A stretch of DNA of 64,000 nt from Flavobacterium tagetis (GTDB taxonomy: Bacteria > Bacteroidota > Bacteroidia > Flavobacteriales > Flavobacteriaceae). Positions 8,837-17,847 of the stretch are shown here, piece after piece. Each line of letters starts with the position of its first letter. The stretch's first letter is position 1. The stretch spans positions 806,001 through 870,000 of the forward strand of contig NZ_JAERSF010000003.1 in assembly GCF_016735615.1 (NCBI RefSeq). Direction: 5' to 3'. The position numbers and the translations under genes are program-made. Under the pieces are notes generated by a model. It had not been told where the DNA came from. It ran no database searches and worked only from the letters and a program-made list of their open reading frames with translations.

Positions 8837-8921
8837 GCTGATATTGCTTTTGATAGTTAAAGCAATACATTTTCTCTGTAAATAAAATATTCAAGTTGTA
8901 AGACTACAATCAAAATATACT

Positions 8922-8955
8922 AATAAAGCCCAAATCTACAGATTAGGGCTTTATT
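8922..8955 (+). terminator. Intrinsic terminator after the M56 gene
   Basis: AATAAAGCCC (8922-8931) pairs with GGGCTTTATT (8946-8955), with a further AATCT/AGATT extension toward the loop, followed by TTTTT. Confidence 0.8.
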
Positions 8956-9130
8956 TTTTAGACAACTTCAAAAAACAGTTGTTTTAAAATAGTATACTCA
9001 AACGAATAATTTAAATAAAACCATTTCATACCAAAATGCTGTAAAAAATGTTGTTGGTCGAAATTCTATTCGAGAGATTTCAATTTATAGTACATTTATG
9101 CTTTATAGACTATTTTAAAGCAGATCAGCA

Positions 9131-11224
9131 ATGAAAAAAACATTCCTTTCCTTATGTCTTTTGTGTATAATTTTTAGCAGTTCGGCACAAGAATTTGCTA
9201 ATGCGCCAAAGCCTTTTGGACCAGTTCCGACACAAAAGCAAATCGATTGGCAGGAAATGGAATTTTATGCATTTGTACATTTTTCATTAAATACATTTAC
9301 CAATAAAGAATGGGGTTATGGTGATGAATCGCCAGAACTTTTTAATCCATCGCAATTAGATGTTCGACAATGGGCGCGCGTGGTAAAAGAGGCGGGAATG
9401 AAGGGAATTATTTTGGTGGCCAAACATCATGACGGTTTCTGTTTATGGCCTTCAGCTTATACAGAACGTTCCGTAAAGAATTCACCTTGGGAAAACGGAA
9501 AAGGAGATTTGGTAAAAGAATTGGCTGCTGCCTGTAAAGAATACGATTTAAAATTGGGATTATATCTTTCTCCTTGGGACAGAAATCATCCGCAATACGG
9601 CAAACCTGAATATATTACTTATTTCAGAAATCAGTTAAAAGAATTATTGACCAATTACGGAGATGTTTTTGAAATGTGGTTTGACGGTGCAAACGGCGGA
9701 GACGGTTATTATGGAGGCGCAAATGAAACTAGAAAAATCAATTCGCTGACCTATTATAATTGGGATGAAACCTATAAATTAATTTATGATATCGCACCAA
9801 AAACCTTAGTTTGGGGAGTTGGACCATCTGAAGCAAGATGGATAGGAAATGAAGAAGGGCGTGCGGGAAAAACCAATTGGTCTTTACTACGCCAGAAAGA
9901 TGAATTGGCAGGAAAAGTGCATTATACCGAATTTATGTCTGGGCATGAAGATGGAGAAAAATGGGTTCCTGGTGAAGCCGACGTTTCAATAAGACCAGGA
10001 TGGTTTTATCATTCAGTAGAAGACGATAAAGTGCGTTCGCTTGACGAAATGGTGGATATTTATTACGAATCGATTGGACGAAATGCGACTTTATTATTAA
10101 ATCTTCCAGTTGATACGCGAGGTTTGGTTCATGAAAATGACGAAGCAAGATTGAAAGAGTTGGTTGCCACTATTAAAGCCGATTTCAAAAAAGAACTATT
10201 AGCAGAAACTCAGGTTCAAGCTTCAAACATTCGTGCAAACGATTTGAATTTTGGTCCGCAAAATGTAATCGACGGAAACAAAAATACCTATTGGGCAACA
10301 GACGATAAAGTAAAACAAGCTACAGTTGAATTTACGTTTAAAAAGCCAACAGTAATCAATAGAATTTTACTTCAAGAATATATTAAACTTGGGCAGCGTG
10401 TAAAAACATTTTCTATTGAAGTAAAAGTGGACGGACAATGGAAAACCATTGCTAATGAAACTACAATTGGTTACAAAAGAATTTTGCGTTTAGATCGCGT
10501 TACAGCTTCTGCACTTAGAGTTAACGTTTTAGATGCAAAAGCTGGATTTGTAATCAATACAATCGAAGCTTATAACGCGCCGACTTTTGTAAAAGAACCG
10601 CAAATTTTTAGAGATAAAAATGGTTTGGTGACAATTAAATCAGAAGAAGGGAACGCAATTTATTATACTTTGGATGGAAAAGCGCCTAATGAAAAAAGCA
10701 CTTTATATAAAGCTCCATTCGTATATAATAAAGAAGTAGAAATTAAAGCTATTTCACGAAATACTAAGGAGAAAATCAACAGTGGCATAAAGTCGGCAAA
10801 ATATGGAGTTTCTAAAGAGAAATGGAAAGTAATTTCGGTTTCTAGTGGTGACAGTAAATCTGTAGAGCGAATAATTGACGGAAATGCAGATACAGATTGG
10901 AGTTTTGGAAATGATGAAAACAAGTTGCCTCAAACTGCCATTGTAGATATGGGAGAATTGATCAGTATTAAAGGTTTTACCTATACGCCACAGCAGGTTG
11001 GTAACAATTTAAATTTGATTTCAAATTATGAATTGTATACAAGTGTAGACAGTTTTTACTGGGACAAACAATCAGAAGGAGAATTTTCGAATATTAAACA
11101 TAACCCAATTGAACAAGTTAAAAGTTTTACTGCAGTAAAAGCAAGATTTTTGAAATTTGTCGCTACAGCTGCTGTTGGAAAAGCACAAACAGTTTCGATT
11201 GCTGAAATTGGTGTTGTGGAATAA
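9131..11224 (+). CDS. GH29 alpha-L-fucosidase with C-terminal carbohydrate-binding modules
   Basis: This 697-residue exported enzyme should release alpha-L-fucose. The signal peptide (MKKTFLSLCLLCIIFSSSAQ) is followed by the GH29 barrel (about 25-350), with IILVAKHHDGFCLWPS around 95-110, the nucleophile D185 in EMWFDGANGG, and ATLLLNLPVDTRG near 320. After the barrel come an F5/8-type (CBM32-like) domain (about 355-475, NVIDGNKNTYWATDD), a chitobiase-C-like Ig segment (about 490-555, IYYTLDGKAPNEKSTLY) and a second F5/8 domain (about 565-697, RIIDGNADTDWSFGND). The multimodular form resembles GH29 enzymes that act on alpha-1,3/1,4-linked fucose, but linkage cannot be read from the sequence. 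It opens the glycan locus on the plus strand. Confidence 0.9.
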   Translation: MKKTFLSLCLLCIIFSSSAQEFANAPKPFGPVPTQKQIDWQEMEFYAFVHFSLNTFTNKEWGYGDESPELFNPSQLDVRQWARVVKEAGMKGIILVAKHHDGFCLWPSAYTERSVKNSPWENGKGDLVKELAAACKEYDLKLGLYLSPWDRNHPQYGKPEYITYFRNQLKELLTNYGDVFEMWFDGANGGDGYYGGANETRKINSLTYYNWDETYKLIYDIAPKTLVWGVGPSEARWIGNEEGRAGKTNWSLLRQKDELAGKVHYTEFMSGHEDGEKWVPGEADVSIRPGWFYHSVEDDKVRSLDEMVDIYYESIGRNATLLLNLPVDTRGLVHENDEARLKELVATIKADFKKELLAETQVQASNIRANDLNFGPQNVIDGNKNTYWATDDKVKQATVEFTFKKPTVINRILLQEYIKLGQRVKTFSIEVKVDGQWKTIANETTIGYKRILRLDRVTASALRVNVLDAKAGFVINTIEAYNAPTFVKEPQIFRDKNGLVTIKSEEGNAIYYTLDGKAPNEKSTLYKAPFVYNKEVEIKAISRNTKEKINSGIKSAKYGVSKEKWKVISVSSGDSKSVERIIDGNADTDWSFGNDENKLPQTAIVDMGELISIKGFTYTPQQVGNNLNLISNYELYTSVDSFYWDKQSEGEFSNIKHNPIEQVKSFTAVKARFLKFVATAAVGKAQTVSIAEIGVVE

Positions 11225-11368
11225 ATATCCTTTTTGAAAATTTGAAATTACTTAAAGTTTCCTATTTTGTTTTCTGACGAGCGGCAGCCGTTATTAGTCG
11301 AATTTTTAATACGAGCGGATAATTTAATTCTACTTTTATCTTGCGTTAATTAAAACAGCAAGAGTGGC

Positions 11369-13282
11369 ATGATTAAAGAAGATATAGGTTTTAGAGAAGC
11401 AGGGAAATTTGAAGAGACTCGTTTTGAGAAAATTCACAATGTTATTTTCGAATCGTCGCAAGAAGCTTCTTTATTGGTCGCTCGTGAAATTGCCAATTTA
11501 ATTCAGAGAAAAAATGAACTGAACGAACCTTGCGTTTTAGGTTTAGCTACAGGTTCTTCGCCTATCAAAGTTTACGAAGAATTAGTAAGAATGCACAAAG
11601 AGGAAGGGCTTAGTTTTGCTAATGTCGTTACTTTCAATTTGGACGAATATTATCCGATGGATAAAAATGATATTCAGAGTTACTATCATTTTATGCATGA
11701 GCATTTATTTAATCATGTTAATATTCATCCAGAAAATATCAATATTCCAGACGGGCAGGTGAGTGCCGAGGAACTGCAGCAATATTGTATTGATTATGAG
11801 ATGAAAATTATCTCTTACGGAGGATTAGATTTTCAGCTTTTAGGGATAGGAAGAACGGGACATATCGGGTTTAATGAACCTGGTTCTCACGTGAATTCAG
11901 GAACAAGAAGCATTACGCTTGATCATATTACGAGAGTTGACGCGGCTTCTTCTTTTTTAGGAATAGATAATGTTCCGAGAAAAGCCATTACGATGGGAAT
12001 TGGAACCGTTAGAAATGCAAAAAGAATTGTTTTACTAGGTTGGGGAATTAGTAAAGCAGGAATTATAAAAAATACAATCGAAGGAGAAATTTCTTCGCAA
12101 GTGCCAGCTACGTATTTACAAGAGCACAACAACACAACATTTGTTCTAGATACAGAAGCTTCGTCTGAATTGACAAGAGTTAAAACGCCTTGGCTGGTTA
12201 AATCTTGTGTTTGGACAGATGAATTAAAATTAAAAGCGGTGGCTTGGTTAAGCGAACTGACTAAAAAAGCCTTCCTAAAACTGACAGATAAAGATTATAA
12301 TGACAACGGAATGTCAAGTCTTTTGACTGAGGAAGGAACTGCATATGATTTGAACATTAAGATGTTTAATAAAATGCAGCAAACCATCACGGGATGGCCG
12401 GGCGGAAAACCCAATGCTGATGATACGTACAGACCGGAGCGTTCCACGCCGGAAAAGAAAAGAATTATCATTTTCAGCCCGCATCCAGATGATGATGTGA
12501 TTTCGATGGGAGGAACTTTTGACCGTTTGATAGAACAAGGACATGAAGTGCATGTAGCATATCAGACATCAGGAAATATTGCCGTTTCTAATGAAGAAGC
12601 GTTGAAGTTTGCTGAAATTTCAAAAGCATTGAATCCAGATTCTAGAATGTCTGATAAATTAATCGAATTTCTTCAGAACAGAACTGGTAATGAAATTGAT
12701 TCACTTGAAGTAAGAAAATTAAAAGGACTAATTAGAAGAAGTGAATCTTTTGGAGCAACACGCTATTTAGGTTTGCCAGATTCTAATGTTCACTTTTTAG
12801 ATCTTCCGTTTTACGAAACAGGAACAGTTAAAAAGAATAATCTTTCGGATGCAGATATCGACATTATGTGTGATATTATTGAAAGAATAAAACCGCATCA
12901 AATTTATGCCGCAGGAGATTTAGCAGATCCGCACGGAACTCATAAAGTGTGTTTAGACAGTTTGTTTGAAGCTTTAAAAAGATTAAAACAAGAAAGCTTT
13001 ATGAATGACTGCTGGGTTTGGCTTTACAGAGGTGCTTGGCATGAATGGGAATCGTACCAAATTGACATGGCTGTACCAATGAGTCCTGACCAGGTTTTAA
13101 AGAAACGACATGCAATTTTTTATCACCAGTCTCAAAAAGACGGCGTTATGTTTCAAGGTGATGACAGCAGAGAGTTTTGGGTTCGAGTTGAAGACAGAAA
13201 TAGATTGACTGCAGAAAAATATCACAACTTAGGATTAGCAGATTATTCGGCTATCGAAGCGTTTAAGCGTTATCATTTCTAA
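11369..13282 (+). CDS. nagB: Glucosamine-6-phosphate deaminase fused to a PIG-L-type deacetylase domain
   Basis: The N-terminal half (about 25-290) is NagB, which converts glucosamine-6-phosphate to fructose-6-phosphate and ammonia: LGLATGSSPIKVYEELVRMH, VTFNLDEYYPM, and LGIGRTGHIGFNEPGSHV carry the substrate and catalytic signatures. The C-terminal half (about 365-600) is a PIG-L/LmbE-type metal-dependent deacetylase with PHPDDDVISMGG (H372, D374, D375, D376). The fusion of 637 residues is a recurring Bacteroidota arrangement. It would let one cytoplasmic polypeptide deacetylate an N-acetylglucosamine derivative and then deaminate the product, but the deacetylase substrate is inferred. It sits inside the glycan locus, which fits GlcNAc supply from GH20 and the asparaginase. 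Confidence 0.88.
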   Translation: MIKEDIGFREAGKFEETRFEKIHNVIFESSQEASLLVAREIANLIQRKNELNEPCVLGLATGSSPIKVYEELVRMHKEEGLSFANVVTFNLDEYYPMDKNDIQSYYHFMHEHLFNHVNIHPENINIPDGQVSAEELQQYCIDYEMKIISYGGLDFQLLGIGRTGHIGFNEPGSHVNSGTRSITLDHITRVDAASSFLGIDNVPRKAITMGIGTVRNAKRIVLLGWGISKAGIIKNTIEGEISSQVPATYLQEHNNTTFVLDTEASSELTRVKTPWLVKSCVWTDELKLKAVAWLSELTKKAFLKLTDKDYNDNGMSSLLTEEGTAYDLNIKMFNKMQQTITGWPGGKPNADDTYRPERSTPEKKRIIIFSPHPDDDVISMGGTFDRLIEQGHEVHVAYQTSGNIAVSNEEALKFAEISKALNPDSRMSDKLIEFLQNRTGNEIDSLEVRKLKGLIRRSESFGATRYLGLPDSNVHFLDLPFYETGTVKKNNLSDADIDIMCDIIERIKPHQIYAAGDLADPHGTHKVCLDSLFEALKRLKQESFMNDCWVWLYRGAWHEWESYQIDMAVPMSPDQVLKKRHAIFYHQSQKDGVMFQGDDSREFWVRVEDRNRLTAEKYHNLGLADYSAIEAFKRYHF

Positions 13283-13353
13283 GAGCTTTTTGCAGCAATA
13301 AAGATAATAGACTATTTCATGGTTTATTTTGGTTAGTTACCTATAATTGAGAG

Positions 13354-13381
13354 AAAATGCAGCTGTGGTTGGCTGCATTTT
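13354..13381 (+). terminator. Intrinsic terminator after nagB
   Basis: AAAATGCAGC (13354-13363) pairs with GCTGCATTTT (13372-13381), followed by a T-rich run. Confidence 0.8.
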
Positions 13382-13405
13382 CATTTTTATATGTTTCTGG
13401 TTTTT

Positions 13406-13605
13406 TACCGCAAAGTTTTTTTTTAACCGCGCGCTAAGATTTACGCAAAGTTCGCAAAGATTTTATTTTTACGTTGCCTGGAAATTGAGCATAAAAAAAG
13501 TTCGCAAAGCTTAACGAATAGCTTTGCGAACTTTTTTATTTTTCTTTTATATTGAGCAAAAAAACTTTGAGAACTTTGCGTAAATCTTAGCGCACTTTGC
13601 GGTTA
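13406..13605. repeat. Nested palindrome with bidirectional terminator core
   Basis: Outer arms near 13425-13459 (CCGCGCGCTAAGATTTACGC) and 13564-13604 (GCGTAAATCTTAGCGCACTT) are complementary. Inside is a strong hairpin: AAAAGTTCGCAAAGCT ending at 13511 with AGCTTTGCGAACTTTTTT at 13520-13537. The core can terminate transcription from both sides, which suits the convergent genes. The CGCAAAG words link it to family A elements. Confidence 0.8.
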
Positions 13606-13610
13606 AACCT

Positions 13611-14327
13611 TTAGATAGAAGAGTTTAGGATTTTCTGTTTTACTTCGTCTATATAAGATCTTCCTATAACGTATCGAAGTCCTTCAATTTCAATGCTGTT
13701 TCCTTCCACGGCGTCAATTTTGTCAATTGCAATCGTGTATGATCTGTGTATTCTAATAAAATCTCTTTCTGGCAATAAACTTGTAAAATCAGATAAAGTG
13801 CTGTGAATGATGAACTTTCCAGAAGTAGTGCTTATTTTTAAATAATCCTTTAAACTTTCGATTACTAGAATTTCGTTCAAGAAAATCTTCTTCATTTTTT
13901 TCTTGTCGATTTTAACGAAGATAAAAGGATTTTCTTTGCTGTTTTCTTGCGGAAGTTTAGCTCCTGCATTATTAAGACGTTTATTGATTTTGTTTACGGC
14001 TTTCATCAAACGCGGAAACTCAATTGGTTTTACCAGATAATCCAAAACATCTAGTTCGTAAGTCTCAATTGCAAACTGATCGTAAGCGCTTGTAATAATA
14101 AGCAACGGCGGATTTTCTAAACTTTTAATAAAATTAATACCATCTAAAACAGGCATGTTGATGTCTAGAAAAATTACATCAATAGTATTGTTTTTCAAGA
14201 AATTCAATCCCTCAATAGAATTGCTAAAAGTATTTACCAATTCTAAATCCTCAATCTGTTCAATATAATTTTTAATAACGTTTATTGCCAATGGCTCATC
14301 ATCGATAATTAAACACTTTATTTTCAT
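13611..14327 (-). CDS. LytTR family response regulator
   Basis: The 238-residue regulator has a receiver domain (about 1-120) with D9/D10, phospho-acceptor D55 (DVIFLDINMPVLDG) and K near 105 (DYLVKPIEF). A LytTR DNA-binding domain follows (about 135-235; KKMKKIFLNEILVIESLKDY, FIRIHRSYTIAIDKID). It is transcribed after the histidine kinase gene, 71 bp downstream. Because the pair lies inside the glycan locus and is divergent from a GH92 gene, it may control that locus; this is positional inference. Confidence 0.85.
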   Translation of the reverse strand: MKIKCLIIDDEPLAINVIKNYIEQIEDLELVNTFSNSIEGLNFLKNNTIDVIFLDINMPVLDGINFIKSLENPPLLIITSAYDQFAIETYELDVLDYLVKPIEFPRLMKAVNKINKRLNNAGAKLPQENSKENPFIFVKIDKKKMKKIFLNEILVIESLKDYLKISTTSGKFIIHSTLSDFTSLLPERDFIRIHRSYTIAIDKIDAVEGNSIEIEGLRYVIGRSYIDEVKQKILNSSI

Positions 14328-14398
14328 TTGTAAATACTATTTTAGGCCGATGTTTGGTTTTTTGTAGGTATAGTTTTCTAAACTGATAAAAGCTGGGG

Positions 14399-15457
14399 CT
14401 ATGTGACTTTTATAACTAGTTTAACGACAAAAATATTCTTTTTATTTTTAAATGAAAGCTTATAGTCATTTTTATTATATCCTAATTCAAGTCTTTTTTT
14501 GACGTTTTCAATACCTATACCACTTGCCTTGTTAAAATTATCTTTATGTACGGTAAATTCGGGCATAGGGTTTGAAATGGTGAAATATAAAAAGTCTCCT
14601 TTTACTTTAAAACGAATATCTATAAGTACATTTCCCGTGTTTTTGTTCACGCCATGTTTGAATGCATTTTCGACGAAAGTCAAAAGTAAAACAGGAGAAA
14701 TTTCTTTATCGTGAATATCTCCAGAAATAGACATGTCGACTTCCAAACGCTCTCCGTTTCTGATTCTTTCTAAATCAAGATAATTCTGAATGCAAAGAAT
14801 TTCATTCTCCAAAGACTGTTTCTTTTCTTTTGTTTCATAAAGCATATAACGCATTAATTCTGAAAGCTTCAAAACTATTTTTGGAGTTTTATTTGATTTT
14901 TCTACAGAAAGCGAATAGATATTATTTAAGGTATTGAAGAAAAAATGTGGCGAAATCTGAGTTTTTAGAAACAAAAGTTCGGTCTCCAGCTGAGATTTTT
15001 CTAAATCGGTTACACGTCTCTGTTCCTGTAAAAGATCGAGTGTGATTTTAATGGCGGTCACAAAAGTCATTACATACAATTCGCCCATCATCATATCGAT
15101 AGTATAGTTGAGTGTTAAAGTATTTATGGTTTCTGGACCTTCGGGCCAAACGTTGTGTGTGATTAATAAATAAGTCAAATTGAATTTTAAAACCACCATG
15201 ACAAAAATCGCCGACAATACACTTACTATATATAGGAAGTATTTTTTTTTGTAAACCAAATGAGGCATCAGAACCAAAATATTCAGATAACATAATGCCA
15301 TGTGAATAGGGAATCCTAATAAAGTGGTTTTTAATGAATAAACATAATCGTTAAAATAACTTCCCCATCGGAATGTATTGAACACAAAATACGTCAGCCA
15401 GAAGTAAACATGATAGCGTATAGGTAAACTGTATGGTTTGCTTGAGTTGAAAATCAT
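14399..15457 (-). CDS. LytS-type membrane sensor histidine kinase
   Basis: The 352-residue kinase has four hydrophobic helices in the first 135 residues (for example FWLTYFVFNTF, ALCYLNILVLMP, YIVSVLSAIFVMVVL, MMMGELYVMTFVTAI), a short coiled-coil, the His_kinase motif TQISPHFFFNTLNNIYSLS with the phospho-acceptor at about H169, and a degenerate HATPase domain (VLLLTFVENAFKHGV, GIGIENVKKRLEL). It lacks a periplasmic sensor domain, so it probably senses through its membrane segment. It is divergently transcribed from the GH92 gene at 15588, with 130 bp between. Confidence 0.85.
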   Translation of the reverse strand: MIFNSSKPYSLPIRYHVYFWLTYFVFNTFRWGSYFNDYVYSLKTTLLGFPIHMALCYLNILVLMPHLVYKKKYFLYIVSVLSAIFVMVVLKFNLTYLLITHNVWPEGPETINTLTLNYTIDMMMGELYVMTFVTAIKITLDLLQEQRRVTDLEKSQLETELLFLKTQISPHFFFNTLNNIYSLSVEKSNKTPKIVLKLSELMRYMLYETKEKKQSLENEILCIQNYLDLERIRNGERLEVDMSISGDIHDKEISPVLLLTFVENAFKHGVNKNTGNVLIDIRFKVKGDFLYFTISNPMPEFTVHKDNFNKASGIGIENVKKRLELGYNKNDYKLSFKNKKNIFVVKLVIKVT

Positions 15458-15587
15458 AATCGTAGAAAAGAATGTCGTTTGTTACTATTTTTTGATGTTT
15501 AGGGCTGTTTAAATGTCGTCCGTCTAAAAATATTTTGGTAAAAGTTGAATTTATCTAAATTTAAAGTTAAATTAATATTGTTTTGAT

Positions 15588-17825
15588 ATGAAGAAAATTA
15601 CTCTGCTCTCTTTAACGGTAATTTTTGCTGCAAGTTGCAAAATAAATGTAGATAAAAACAAAGATCACAAAAGTTTTGCAACAAATTATGTAGACCCTTT
15701 TATTGGTACTGGCGGTCACGGACATACGTATCCTGGCGCAACAGTTCCGTTTGGGATGCTGCAAGTGAGTCCAGATAATGGAGTTTCAAGCTGGGACTGG
15801 TGTTCGGGCTATCATTATTCTGACTCAATAGTTTCGGGTTTTAGTCATTTACACTTAAGCGGAACAGGAATCGGTGATTTGGCAGATATTTTATTTATGC
15901 CGACAAACAAAAAGTTAGACTTAACCGCCAAAGCCGCTTCACGCGATTTCCTTCCGTATAAATCAAAATATAATCATGTTAACGAAAAAGCAACACCGGG
16001 TTATTACCAAGTTTTTCTTGAGGATCCTAAGATCAATGTAGAATTAACTTCTACACAAAGAACCGCATACCATAAGTATACCTATAACAATAACGACACA
16101 CAATCTGTTGTTGTCGATTTAGGTTTTGCTATTAATTGGGACAAAGCAACAAAAACAGCTATTACAGTTGAAGATGCAAATACTATTAGCGGTTACCGTT
16201 ATAGTACAGGTTGGGCAAAAAATCAGAAAGTATTTTTTGTAGCAAAATTTTCTAAGCCAATTATTGAATCTATTATTACGGTAGATAAAAAAGTAGTTTC
16301 TGCGAAAAGCGCTGAAGGCGAAAATACTGCTCTTCAATTATTTTTCGATCCTAAAAACTCTAAAGAATTAGACGTAAAAGTGGCGCTTTCTTCTGTAAGT
16401 ATCGCTAATGCGAAAGATAATCTAGAAGAGAACAAAGAATTTGAGAAAGTAAAAACAGACGCTTCTGCAGTTTGGAACAAAGCATTAAGCAAAATTACAG
16501 TTGAAACTCCAGTTGATTCTTTAAAAACGATTTTCTATACGGCTTTATATCATGCTCAAGTTGCTCCAGTAACGTACAGTGATAAAAACGGACAATTTAG
16601 AACGGAGGATGATAAAATTGTAACTTCAAAAAATTACACAGCGTATTCCACCTTATCTCTTTGGGATACGTTTAGAGCTGAAAATCCGCTGCTAACTATT
16701 TTAGATCCGAATAGGGTTTCAGATATGGTGAATTCGATGTTAGCGTACTACGAAACCAAAAAGATACTTCCGGTTTGGACTTTATATGCAAATGAAACCA
16801 ACACAATGACAGGATATCATTCGATTCCGGTTATTGTTGATGCTTATTTAAAAGGCATTAAAGGTTTTGATGCTGAAAAGGCTTTTGAGGCAATGAAAGC
16901 AACAATGATGCAGGACGAACGCGGATTGAATTTCTACAAAAAATACGGATATATTCCATACAACTTATTAGACGAATCAGTTACGATTACTTTAGAATAT
17001 GCTTATGATGATTGGTGCGTTGCTCAAATGGCAAAAGCTTTAGGAAAAACAGCTGATTATGAGTTTTTCTCAAAACGTTCAAAAGCTTACGAATATTTAT
17101 TTGATGCCAAATCTGGTTTCATGAGAGGAAAATCTGAAGATGGAAAATCTTGGAATGAGCCTTTCGACCCAAAACACTCTAATCACAGAGAACATACAGA
17201 TTATACTGAAGGAAATGCTTGGCAACACAGCTGGTTTGTGCCTCATAACGTTGACAATTTTATTAAACTTCATGGCGGAAATGCCACTTTCACAAAACGT
17301 TTAGAACAGTTATTCACAGAGAGTTCTGAAATTACAGGAAACAATGTTTCAGCAGATATTTCTGGTTTGATCGGACAATATGCACACGGAAACGAGCCAA
17401 GCCACCACATTGCTTATATGTTCAACCATGCAGGTCAGCCTTGGAGAACGCAATATTGGGTTCGTCATATTTTGGACACACAATATAATACCACAGCAAA
17501 TGGTTTGAGCGGAAACGAAGATTGCGGTCAAATGTCGGCTTGGTATGTATTTAGCTCAATGGGATTATATCCTATGAATCCAGCTTCGGGAGAATACGAA
17601 ATTGGAAGTCCAATTTTTGAGAAATCGACTTTAAATCTTCCAAACGGAAAAACTTTTGTAATTGAGGCAGAAAATGTTTCAGACAAAAATTTCTATATCC
17701 AATCAGCTACTTTAAACGGAAAAACATTTAATAAAACAGCCATTTCTCACCAAGAAATGCTAAAAGGCGGTGTACTTCATTTTGTAATGGGAGCACAGCC
17801 AAACCAAAATTGGGGTCTAAACTAA
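15588..17825 (+). CDS. GH92 alpha-mannosidase lipoprotein
   Basis: This 745-residue Ca-dependent exo-alpha-mannosidase should remove alpha-mannose from N-glycan or mannan. The N terminus is a lipoprotein signal (LTVIFAASCKIN), placing it in a membrane. GH92 landmarks are VDPFIGTGGHGHTYPGATVPFG near 30-50, LSLWDTFRAENPLLT near 360, EGNAWQHSWFVPH near 545, GNEPSHHIAYMFNHAGQPW with the likely general acid E603, and GNEDCGQMSAWYV with D645 in the base region. Length is typical of the family. It is followed after 22 bp by the symporter, probably in one transcript. Linkage preference cannot be assigned from sequence alone. Confidence 0.9.
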   Translation: MKKITLLSLTVIFAASCKINVDKNKDHKSFATNYVDPFIGTGGHGHTYPGATVPFGMLQVSPDNGVSSWDWCSGYHYSDSIVSGFSHLHLSGTGIGDLADILFMPTNKKLDLTAKAASRDFLPYKSKYNHVNEKATPGYYQVFLEDPKINVELTSTQRTAYHKYTYNNNDTQSVVVDLGFAINWDKATKTAITVEDANTISGYRYSTGWAKNQKVFFVAKFSKPIIESIITVDKKVVSAKSAEGENTALQLFFDPKNSKELDVKVALSSVSIANAKDNLEENKEFEKVKTDASAVWNKALSKITVETPVDSLKTIFYTALYHAQVAPVTYSDKNGQFRTEDDKIVTSKNYTAYSTLSLWDTFRAENPLLTILDPNRVSDMVNSMLAYYETKKILPVWTLYANETNTMTGYHSIPVIVDAYLKGIKGFDAEKAFEAMKATMMQDERGLNFYKKYGYIPYNLLDESVTITLEYAYDDWCVAQMAKALGKTADYEFFSKRSKAYEYLFDAKSGFMRGKSEDGKSWNEPFDPKHSNHREHTDYTEGNAWQHSWFVPHNVDNFIKLHGGNATFTKRLEQLFTESSEITGNNVSADISGLIGQYAHGNEPSHHIAYMFNHAGQPWRTQYWVRHILDTQYNTTANGLSGNEDCGQMSAWYVFSSMGLYPMNPASGEYEIGSPIFEKSTLNLPNGKTFVIEAENVSDKNFYIQSATLNGKTFNKTAISHQEMLKGGVLHFVMGAQPNQNWGLN

Positions 17826-17847
17826 CTAATTCAAAATAAATAATTTA

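Larger units (their letters stand above)
13283..13610. other. 328-bp convergent intergenic region
   Basis: It separates the convergent nagB and response-regulator genes. It contains a terminator at 13354-13381 and a long nested palindrome at 13406-13605; no gene is visible. Confidence 0.7.
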
